Below, piece after piece: positions 37,835 to 47,172 of a stretch of DNA of 64,000 bases. Location: NCBI GenBank assembly GCA_007644065.1, contig VJWN01000001.1:1440340-1504339 (forward strand), in the 5' to 3' direction. Numbering within the stretch: position 1 is the stretch's first letter; the number at the start of each line of letters is the position of its first letter. A program made the position numbers and the translations under genes. Below the pieces are notes generated by a model. That model saw nothing but the letters and a program-made list of their open reading frames with translations. It did not search any database and was not told where the DNA came from. This DNA comes from Margaritispora aquatica. Taxonomy: Eukaryota; Ascomycota; Leotiomycetes; Helotiales; Discinellaceae.

Positions 37835-38446
37835 TTAAGCATCTTGGGATTCTGGGTTGACGACGTGGTCAACCTCGCGGTCCCCATATTGTTGGCCAGT
37901 AAGTTTAGTGGTTCCGCAGACAGGCGCTTGCTTCCTGGCGGCTCGCTATCGCTGTGCTGGTGAGGAGGCAAATGTAGGATGACTTGAAGCTGATCAATCT
38001 GTCTTCAAGTTTGCGTGTTGACAACACACAGTCTATAGATTCAAATCATAGAAACACTTCGTTTAAAGTGCTAGTCAAGAATATTGCGAGGCCAAAGAAT
38101 TGTATTAATGATGAAGTTCGACAAGTTAATGATCCTCGATGATGAGAGTTCGCAACTGCCGTGGGCGCTTAGTGCATGCAGGGGTGGTTTCAGAAATTCC
38201 CATTGCCCAAAGATCGTGCAGTAAGTCTGACGGAATGCGAGGCTAGGTACCTAGATTCAATTAAGACTGAGACTCAAGAGCGCAGAAGGGTATTCTTGAT
38301 TTGGAGAAGCAAACAAATAGTGGCAAATTGCCATTGATTTCTACTTTGACCCAAGTCATACCCATCAACGCCATAATTTTCGCACCCAATGCAATGATGA
38401 GAGGACCAAAATACATGATTATCTCCTACCTGTAAGAAGAGAGAAG
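37835..38446. other. intergenic, with possible first exon of the membrane-protein gene
   Basis: On the minus strand 37849-37971 is open and reads like an N-terminus (SKRLSAEPLNLLANNMGTARLTTSS), probably an upstream exon of the membrane-protein gene whose donor I could not place. The rest shows nothing recognisable. Confidence 0.4.
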
Positions 38447-40140
38447 CTACTTCTTGCTCTTCTTTGACTTCTTGACCTTTTCGACAGAAACTTCTGGTAC
38501 AACATCTTCGGCCTCGACGACCAATGTAGCTTTTACCTTCCTCTTCACCTTCTTCTCGGGCACATCGACAGCAGGCTCTGATTCGGCAGCCTCAACAGCA
38601 GCTTCTGCCTTTCTCTTCTTGCCTTTGGGCTTGGCTGGCGCATCAATAACCGCAGGCAAGACTTCCTCAACCACCTCGACAACTTCCACGACCTCCTTAA
38701 CAACTTTGGCCTTTCTTCCCTTCTTTGGCTTGGGTGCTTCGACTTCTTCGGGGATAGCTGGTGTCTCAGAAACTACGGGTTTGGATTCCTCAACGACCTC
38801 GATGGTCTCTTTAGCAGCCTTTGCCTTCTTTCCCTTCTTGGCAGGCTTACTTGGCTCTTCGACAACTGGGGCAGTTTCGATAGTAACAGGCTCGTCAGTT
38901 TCCATCTTATCAGCCAGGGCGATTGGTGCCTTCTCCTTCTTGGAGATCTGCTTGGTGGTCTTAACCTTTGGTGCCTTGAACTCGTAACCAATTGCCTTCA
39001 ACTTTTCTGCCTTCTCTACACGTCGTGACTCTTCCCGAACAACTCGCTCATCCCATTTCTCCTCAGACACACCTTGATCAAGCTTGCGACCTTCGATCTT
39101 GTTCCATGGCACCTTCTTGAAACGCTTATTTGCGCCCTTGAACAAATCCTTGTGAACCTGTGCAGCAGGGATAAGCTTGACTTTCAAAATGTGACCAAAC
39201 ATAAGGTAGCTATCCATAGTCTTTGCAACGATTTCAGCAACAGAGTTGGATTCAAATTCAATGAAGGCAAAGTGCTTGCTTGCTCCAGTCCTCTTGTTTC
39301 GTGACACACGAAGTCGGAGGATATTTCCGAATTGCTTAAAATAAGCTTTCATCTCGTTTTCGTAAAAGCCGTGAGGAATACGGCCAATGTAGACAACGCC
39401 GGGCTCATCTGAGGCACCAGCTTCAGCAAGCTTTTTCAGCTTCTTCTGCTGTTTCTTGGTCATAGAGAGGGCATCGGCGGATAACTTTGGGATTTCCTGA
39501 CCCTCTTTGAACGCATTCTCATTATCAACGTCATCCTCATCGTCGTCACTTTCGAAACCCTTGATCAATGCTAAGGTCTGATCATCCTCCTCTACGTCCA
39601 ATTCATGTGCTTCGTCATCGAGGGCAATCTCGTCATCTTCCTTGTCCTCCTCCTCATCAGGTTTGACTGGCTCAGGTGCGCTCTTCTTAGGTGCCTTGGT
39701 CTTGGACTTTGCGACCTTTTTCTCCTTGGGAGCCTTGGGAGCCTTGGGAGCAGTTATCTCATCGATGGGTTCTTCTTCCACCGCAGTGACCTTCTCCAAA
39801 ACTGCTGGAGCAATTGCGTCGCTTTCGTCCTTGGGTGTGGCCTTAGTCTTCTTGGAAGCCTTTGGTTCTGCGGGGTTCTTCGATTTCTTAACCTTGGCAG
39901 GTGCGACGTCTTCGGTGGCTATTAATGTAAATATTAGAGATATACTGTGTATTTGGAGGTTGATTGTACCTTTGCGCTTCTTGAGAGGTGCGTCCGAACC
40001 CTTTGCGGCGGTCTTGACTTTGGTGGGCTTTTCCATATCCACAGCAGGAGCAGAAGCTATGAACTAGTTAGAAAGTGGTCAATTCAATAGCAGGAGCTTG
40101 TTGTACCCTTGCGCGACTTAGTTTGAGGATCCTTTGCCAT
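38447..40140 (-). CDS. NOP15: nucleolar RRM protein, NOP15/NIFK-like
   Basis: Likely 60S ribosome-biogenesis factor binding ITS2-containing pre-rRNA. Exons 40140..40107, 40056..39970 and 39918..38447 give 530 aa; the introns restore SRKASAPAV and KKRKATEDVAP. Residues 20-140 are K/A/P/E-rich and basic. Residues about 145-175 are acidic (EEEDKEDDEIALDDEAHELDVEEDD). One RRM lies at about 214-292, with RNP2 VVYIGRIP and RNP1 KHFAFIEF, followed by the family's LFKGANKRFKKVPWNKIEGRKLD and KLKAIGYEF segments. The C-terminal 150 residues are repeats of PKKGRKAK/KGKKAK alternating with acidic EVVEE runs, ending KKSKKSKK. Yeast Nop15 (220 aa) lacks such long arms. Divergent from SMN1. Confidence 0.9.
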
Positions 40141-40945
40141 TATGCTGGTCAAGAATTGTAGTTCTGGTTTTGAGATGTTGTAGGTTTAGGATTGAAAATG
40201 GAGGCTGCTGGATAGGAAACTTTTTTTTTGGTCGATTCTGCCTGGGCAATCTTTGACCGCCTATCGCCCACCACCAACCTTAATTGTCTGCTGTGTGAAG
40301 CTCTTTGATCACGAATAGCTCACGACATCATTCTCATCTCAAAGAACGAACAGCGTACAGAAAAGTATTGCTGGAATTTCCTATAATCTTTCAAAGCACA
40401 AATTACTCCCAAGTATCTTGTACTAAGACATTTCTTCTAGGTATGTCAATCGCCTACTAAGTCAACAGCACACTTGCATGGTCTGGGCAAATGAGTAGGT
40501 ATGTTGTTATACAAGCTGGTGACAAAACAGGCATATATTTCTCCCTACAGAAACAGCTTTGCTAATGGCTGTGGGAAACTAGTATAAAATCTAGTGCAGC
40601 TCCACTAGGTAGGTAGGTCCATTGCAGCCATCCCAAATACCCCACGTGATTTGATTAATTCCATGGCAACTTGAATTTGGCAATTGTCGAGTGTTGGTAG
40701 TATTTCAATCTGCAATATTAAATAAGGTCGAATTTGGTTATCTGCGTGGTTCCTTGTCTTCCTAGCTTGTTAGGAAGCTTTGAGGGCCAAATAATGCACA
40801 CTTGCTCTGAGATGGTGCCTTGGTTCGCTTAGGTACCTAAAGTTGAGATCTTTCGCAGACCTACCTACCCAGCTACCTATATCTCAAATTGTGTCCAGCC
40901 ATTGATCAAAGCACCATTCTCAGGAACGTCCTTGTAAGCGTCGAT
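40141..40945. other. divergent promoter, NOP15-like / SMN1
   Basis: 805 bp between two RNA-biology genes. Contains AGGTAGGTAGG (40606-40617) and facing ACCTACCTACCCAGCTACCTA (about 40860-40880) words. No gene. Confidence 0.55.
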
Positions 40946-41654
40946 AATGGCGAACAACAAAAACATTTCCCATGCAGAGATGTGGGATGATTCTGCTCTT
41001 GTGCACTCATGGAATGATGCCCTTGAGGAATATAAGGTTTGACTTGCCATTCCTTCATCAAATCTCGTATCTGACACAATGCAGAAGTACCACAGTATCA
41101 ATGCCACAGGAGAAGACGAAGATGAAGTGTTGAAAGCAGCAGAGGTAGAGGATTCAATGTTAGTTTACCACACAGTCCATATCTAACTCTATGAGCTCAC
41201 TGCATCAAAGTAACGGTCCAGTTCTTCCCGAGAAAAGGTCTGGCAGCATCAATGATCAGCAAGCCAAGACGACAAGCCTCGAGAAAACAGCTGATAATGA
41301 CATAGCACAGGTATGCATTCCAAGATTCTCATATTAATTTTGAGCCTCCATTGTCAGATCCCTTGGCATCTCTAACAAGATCTGATTCGAAATTTGGGTT
41401 CTTTTAGTCAAACACCATGCACTCTGCTCCACCACAAACATCGGATGGCCCTCCAGTAATGCCCCAACATCTTATTGGACAAGGTAAGAAGAATCCTTTT
41501 GCAGCTTTTTGTTTAGTGGACCCTGCTGATTTGGTTCTCAATCGTAGTTCACGACGAAGGATTGAAGAATTTGCTGATGTCCTGGTACTACGCCGGATAT
41601 TATACAGGGTTGTATGAGGGACAGAAGGGGACGGGTGCCAAGCATGAGGCATGA
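40946..41654 (+). CDS. SMN1: survival motor neuron (SMN) homologue
   Basis: SMN-complex subunit that assembles Sm rings on spliceosomal snRNAs. No single reading frame is long; five exons (40946..41035, 41085..41158, 41211..41310, 41408..41483, 41548..41654) give 148 aa, matching S. pombe Smn1 (152 aa). The N-terminal Gemin2-binding segment is WDDSALVHSWNDALEEYKKYHSI (residues 13-35). The middle (55-113) is a low-complexity linker. The C-terminal YG-box LKNLLMSWYYAGYYTGLYEGQ (119-139) has the alternating Tyr/Gly pattern that drives SMN oligomerisation. There is no Tudor domain, as in fission yeast. All four introns have GT-AG ends and join in frame. Divergent from the NOP15-like gene. Confidence 0.94.
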
Positions 41655-42825
41655 TGGAACTGCCAAACGGAAATCTGCGACATCCAATGTTTGGACCATC
41701 CGATGTGCCTGTTCTGCACGGATGTCCGAGCAACCCATTGTTTTCCGTTGGCATCTGTCAGAGACGGGATAGGTTCAAGTATGGACCTTAAGAAACAAAA
41801 TGTAAGAGCATGCGCGCCGTCTCACGACCAGATTACGTGGTGGTAGCGCCCAATCTGATTTTTTGGCCTCTACACTCCTGGCCACCTCTTTATGTGAGCC
41901 TCAAGAGATCACATCAGGAGAATTTCAAAATCGATCAAGCATTTTAATCAACCTTAAAAAAAGGGGTTCCCAGCTCATGCGGGTTGAAAATGGGCCTTGA
42001 CGTCTAATCTTAAATCGACCGGAGACATGCAGCATTTCATTTCATCAGCATAGAATCGTTGTTATCACTCTTCTGCGTCTACAAACTGCGCATTTCTGCA
42101 CCGCTTCTAATGGGATGGCAGGTCAATCTAATAATTCGGATCAAACTCTATCCTTTCTTCAGATGGAATATCTCATATCTGAACATTTTGGCTCTCGTCC
42201 GAGACGTGGCGTAGCCGTGGTCCCATGTTTAACGATGGCCGCATGTGGTCTTGAGACGACTCTGGGACGAAGTCTAAAACGTTGGACGTCCGAGGCCCCC
42301 TCGCTTGGCCGGCGCCACCACCCCTTACGGGCCTGTGCTCCCTGTCATCTTCTCTTATCCCCAGGATCTTCTGATATTCTTTCATCGGGATGTTCATATT
42401 TCATCCCAAGCAAAAATGCCGTTTGGACGATTTGGAAGGGATTCTTCACAGAACCTTGACCGGACGAGGACACCTCCGTATAGAGCTTGCATGTGTTTCG
42501 CGCCAGGATCTCCTGAAGTAGTCCAAAGGAAGATGGCCCTGAATCCCTACTGTCAATTTCATGCTTGATTTAATATCCTACCATTCCCCATCGCTCTCAT
42601 ATCTTCTGCTTCTTCATCCGACTCGCCGTGAACACATTCATTCGCTTTTGTATTTACCTTTCTTCAGCTTTATCATCACGAGCAGGCTCGCCATCTGGCA
42701 TATCAAGTTCTTCACTTATAATCTTTTACGCCACAGACAACCTTGATACTTTTGTACTACCGCAGCGCGGCCTTTGCGATCACCTTCCGACTAAAACAGC
42801 CCGTCACTTATAAAATAATATCATC
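41655..42825. other. 1.2 kb intergenic region
   Basis: Upstream of the cupredoxin gene. An AAAAAAAGGGGTTCCC stretch lies near 41955. Small frames such as 42115-42459 show no family or codon signal. The last 250 bp are CT-rich leader. Confidence 0.5.
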
Positions 42826-43788
42826 ATGAGATTCTCCACGATTGCAGCTCTTTGCGCCGCGCCCTTGGCGTTGGCTGGTTCTTTGGATGTGGAGTTGGTC
42901 GAGCGGGAGAGTGTCACCATCACTGAAGTTATTGTCATCTGGATCAATCTTGGTGGAGAGGCAACCACAAAGACCATCAACACACAGTCGGCAGTAGCAA
43001 CTGGTTCAGCACCCGCCGTAACACATACAGTGAGCCTATGCCTTTGCGTCCTACAAGATCCTCAGATACTAATTCCTTAATAGGTCGTCGTTGGTGGAAG
43101 TGCTGGACTCGTCTACGTACCCGACACCATCTCAGCAGCTATTGGAGACATGGTTGTCTTCCAATTCATGTCCGCCAACCACACCGTTACCGAGTCAGCC
43201 TTTGCCAACCCATGTGTTAAGCTTCCCGGTGGAATAGACTCTGGCTTCATGGCAAACCCAAACAACACTGTTGTCCCAGCACCAGCTATGGCGATGCAAG
43301 TCACCGTCTCTACCCCTCTCTGTAAGTACTATCCGATCACCATCTGCACTTCATCTGACAACATTAGGGTTTTACTGCAAGCAAGCCAAGCACTGCGGCA
43401 AGGGAATGACTTTTTCCATCAACCCAACTAAGGCCAAGTCCCAAGCCGATTTCAAGCAATTGGCCATCGCACAGAACGGAACTGGTGCCACTGCAGTTAT
43501 CGTAGGCGGACCTGCTGCATCTGCTGCCTCAACTGTGTCTCTCCCTCCTCCTGCCGCAACAACTGCAGCATCAAACGCTGGCACCATGGTCTCTGGATCA
43601 GGAACCGTTGTCGCTGGTGGTGCATGCGAATGCTCATGCTTCTGTGGTGTTGGTTCATTCCCAGCCGCTGGCCAGGGTCTCGCCGCTTTCGGCGGTCTCC
43701 CAGGTTAGTTTTGTCGATTGTCTCATCATATTAACAATATATTAATTTGGATGCAGGTTACATGCCAATGGCTGCCCTCGAGAAGTAG
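42826..43788 (+). CDS. secreted cupredoxin-domain protein (extracellular serine-rich type)
   Basis: Four exons, 42826..43029, 43084..43321, 43368..43703 and 43757..43788, give 269 aa. Signal peptide about 1-18 (MRFSTIAALCAAPLALAG). The blue-copper-like domain begins VVVGGSAGLVYVPDTISAAIGDMVVFQF. Candidate copper ligands are the His in SANHTVTES, the Cys in WFYCKQ, the His in AKHCGKGM and the Met in GKGMTFSIN, the usual H...C...H...M order. NANHT-type sequons and two further cysteines surround it. After the domain come Ala/Thr/Pro/Ser-rich sequence and a Cys cluster (GGACECSCFCGVG). The C-terminus ends PMAALEK without a hydrophobic GPI tail, unlike many relatives. It is likely a secreted or wall protein; copper binding is inferred, not shown. 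Confidence 0.88.
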
Positions 43789-44520
43789 ATTACTGGCACT
43801 CGTCTATCGTCGAGCACCAACTAGCGTTCAAATGTATAGCAATATTTCACGGAGTATGATGAGAAAGAATTACAGATCCTAGCCAGCGTCGCCGTTGAGA
43901 GGCTTGATGCAGCGGAGTCGATTTCTTGATGGTATATATGACAGGCTCGTATGAGGGAAAGGGGGATGCATCTTAATAGTCCGATGAATGGATACCAACT
44001 TGTTGCATTCAGTATCGGCGTTGAGATACTTTTTTATTGTTTTTTTTTTTCCTTCTTTGGTGGGACGTTATAGACATACAGATTACCCTTCAATGTTTAC
44101 TCTTTAAATCCTCGGGTCTACGTTGCTTTCTCGTCACGGTCGCCAGTTTTTTTTAACTCGTGATGTGTTGCTTCATATCTAGGTATGCAATTTCATGTCG
44201 TGTTTTCATGAAAAGGATCAAAACTATAGCATGCGCTTTTGCATCTAAAATTGGTGACTCGAATTTTTCTGCATAGGTTGTTTGATTGCAGTTAGTATCC
44301 TGCAATTCATAGTTGCTCACTCTATCAAATCAAAATGACTTCATCCCTTGAGGGGGAAAAAAAGAGAATACATTCTGTCGAATACTCAATAGCATTATAA
44401 ACAGATGGATATGCCATCTCAACAAGCTCTTTCAAGGTAAGTTTGATGCTTTACATTTACGCACTGCTTGCTTCTAGGTTTTGACAAAAACAAACTTGGT
44501 AGACGGCTTGTTCTCATATC
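43789..44520. other. convergent 3' intergenic region
   Basis: Between the cupredoxin and ketopantoate reductase genes. T-rich tracts (TTTTTTTTTT near 44040) and a purine-rich GGGGGAAAAAAAGAG near 44351. No gene. Confidence 0.5.
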
Positions 44521-45646
44521 TTATATAACTGTAGGTGGAGTAACTGGGTATTTTACCAAGCCTTTCCTCTCCATAGTCTTATACTGCAAAATCTTCAACA
44601 ATCCATAGATCATCCTCAAATTTGGCGCTGCCACACCAATTTTCTCCGCCTCTCTTAGTGGCTCGCCAACGATATTCTCGAATTCAATGAAATTTCCCTA
44701 TACACAACCTCATTAGCAATCGTTTTCAACGCACAACATATATCACTTACCTTCTCAATATCCTGCTGCATACTCGGTTTGAAAAACGTCGTCTCGGGAT
44801 CAGCATTGATCATCTTGTCAGCAATGCCCTCAGGCAACACAATCCCTTTCGCCTTCGCAATCGCAATGATCTCCTCCATCAACGGCCTAACCACATCGTC
44901 GATAGGAAACTTCGACATCCGCATCCTGCTCGTATCCATCTGCACAATCGCACACGCCGAATTATAGCAAGAGTTATACACTAGTTTGCGCCATCTCACA
45001 AACGCTACATCGGCGTTATACTCGCAGTCCACTTTTCCGGAAGCATCATAGATGGCAGCGAAGCGCTCTGCAGCCGCGGTAGACGTCTCGACTGGAATGT
45101 TGGGATTGGTGAAGGCGCCCACGATGAGCTCGTCCGGGTCGTCGTGGAGGATCGTCCCAAGTGCTGTTTCGGTCGCCCCGATGAGGGAGACGCCTGAGAG
45201 GACGGGATTGGTTGGGAATTTGGCGAGGATGGGACGCTCGATGTTCAGCCCGTTTTGGAGGAGCATTATTGCAGTGTGGCCTGGTGTGATGGCTGGGGCG
45301 ATGAGTTCAGCGACTGTAGGAGAGACATCGGCTATGTTTTTGGTTGTAACAACGACGAAATCGTACTTGGTGTCTAATTTTGAGACGTCTGGGATGGCGT
45401 TTAAAACTGGGGATGTTAGTGATATTCTCGATAGGAAATTGTGAGTGTATTACTGTTTGTTGGTCTCCAGGAATCGACTTTGCCGAAGTCTACGGAATCG
45501 ATGCTGAAACCATTCTTCACCACCGCAGCGTAATTTGATCTCAAGACTGCAGTCACTTCGGCGAGTCCTCCGACCTCCATGTTGTACGCTGCCATGGTTC
45601 CTACTCCTCCACTTCCTACGAGAAGGACCTTTGATTTTGAAGTCAT
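44521..45646 (-). CDS. 2-dehydropantoate 2-reductase (ketopantoate reductase family)
   Basis: NADPH-dependent reduction of ketopantoate to pantoate (pantothenate/CoA synthesis), or a related ApbA/PanE-type reductase. Exons 45646..45454, 45406..44751 and 44697..44521 give 341 aa. The nucleotide-binding motif is KVLLVGSGGVGTMAAYNME near the start. The family segments NGLNIERPILAKFP and YNADVAFVRWRKLVYNSCYNSACAI (with the catalytic-type Lys) follow, then KPSMQQDIEKGNFIEFENIVGEPLREA, joined precisely across intron 2 and carrying the conserved SMxQD and E-N-GEP pattern. The C-terminus is PPTVI. Fungi often have several paralogues, so the exact substrate is not certain. Isolated on its 5' side by a 5.1 kb gene-poor block. 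Confidence 0.93.
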
Positions 45647-46149
45647 GGTTCTGGCGCTGTACGAACCTCCACGTGATGTGCTAGTTATAGGAATTTGGTC
45701 TTTTCAGCTTATTCTTTCCTAGAAAATGTCCAAGATGTATGGTAAAAGGTTCTTTAGCTTATCATATATTTGCTGGCCGAATTTAGTTCCTCAACGGTGG
45801 GATGAATCATAAGCTTAGCGCTGCGAATCTTGTTCCAAAAGTGGGATGACTTCAAGATCTATCGAAGAGAGATAATATGATTGTTATTAGAATAAACGTA
45901 TTGGAGAAGGGAATTATGAACTTAAATAGGTCGAGTATGCTTCGCTTATGCTTTGGGTGGAGTTGGTGAATCAGTCGGGAACACTTGCCTTTCCTGGCCC
46001 ACACAGTATAGAGTCATCGCTAGCTCTTGCCTGTAAAGTATTTTATGATTCTCTGACTATGGAAAACTTTATTGGCCCTTGAGCTTGTGGCTTCACTTTG
46101 TTGAAAAGGATTCTACTTTAGGATCTCAATATGCTTTTTGTTGAGGTGC

Positions 46150-46800
46150 CAACAATACCTAAAGAGTTAGTAGAGCATAACCTTCGTCAATGTCTATCAA
46201 CTATGGGATTTCTATTTAGTATCTATATAAAGATACTAGCTATCTCCCACTAGAAAAGAATCCTGTTCTTTAACCTATATAGTGTGCTTGATGGAATCTT
46301 GACCGCCACCATTAAATCTATAAAGTAATTCATATTGAAAAGAGACAACAACATATATCAAAGAATATCCTACAAATCATTAATTGATTCAATATATGAT
46401 TGTAGTCACAGTCTATATATAGTCAAGGCTTGTTATAAATACCTTTTACCTTTACAATAGCGACTCGAGAATTATTTGTAAATTTACTTTTACGATATCG
46501 GCTTAATTAAAATAAAAATAGTTTATTCTACGAAGTCTATATAAAAGATACGAAATCTATGGAATATCGCTTATCAAGTATTTTTCAGAAGTTAGTGTGA
46601 ATTATAATACCTGTATTTTGGAACTAATACTTTAGCTTTTATAGTATTTTTTTTTTAAAAAAAAACCGCCAATGAGTTTAATAAAAAAAAAATTGGTTTG
46701 GCTCAAATGTCTGTTTACTACTTTCTGTTTGGGAATTGGAATTGTGCTTACATTTTATAATCCAGAGGTGTTCAGTTGGCTTTTTTTTAATTTTTAATTT
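46150..46800. mobile_element. AT-rich, CpG-poor segment, possible RIP-decayed repeat remnant
   Basis: Composition shifts sharply to TA-rich sequence (TATATAAAGATACTAGC, TCTATATAAAAGATACG, AATTAAAATAAAAATAG) with few CG dinucleotides, bounded by ordinary sequence. This is what repeat-induced point mutation leaves of a transposon in Pezizomycotina. No coding or terminal repeats are readable, so the element type is unknown. Confidence 0.4.
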
Positions 46801-46829
46801 TTAATTGTTAATTGTCGTTGTCGTTTGAC

Positions 46830-47172
46830 GTGGTGTATTCACCTTGTGTCTTTTTTTCCCCGTAGACTTTGTCGTCGTAGTTTGTCTGTATGTCCTGGTT
46901 TGTTTTGTAAGGTGTTATCACCTTCACCGTTGGTATAATAGTGTCGAATTGTCCTTGTCTTTGGTTTGTTTTGTATGTCTTTTGTTTGTCCCAAGTTGTC
47001 GTCGGGATACGTTTTTGTTTTGTTTTTTCTGTATTTTTATTACGTTCTATATTTTTAAAGTTTTCTATATTTTTCTAATTTTTTTTTTGTTTTTTAACTG
47101 GAGAGTTGTTAGCGTTGACTTTCTGCGAATTGAACACAGAGCAGTCCACTGAACCATTTGAGCCTGGTTTAT
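46830..47172 (-). mobile_element. A-rich strand-asymmetric sequence with tRNA-like head, possible retroelement relic
   Basis: On the minus strand 47172-47110 reads like a degraded tRNA: TGGTTCAGTGG (box-A-like, 47156-47146), then a six-pair hairpin TCTGTG/CGCAGA closing a seven-base loop TTCAATT. It is followed by about 270 nt of A/C-rich sequence (AAAACAAACCAGG, AAAAAATTAGAAAAATATAG). A real tRNA is excluded because no T arm follows. Either a SINE-like or a retrotransposon fragment is possible. Confidence 0.3.

Noticed and set aside
41404..41754. 116-codon minus-strand frame
   Set aside because: It overlaps SMN1 exons 4 and 5 on the opposite strand, whose protein is clearly recognisable.
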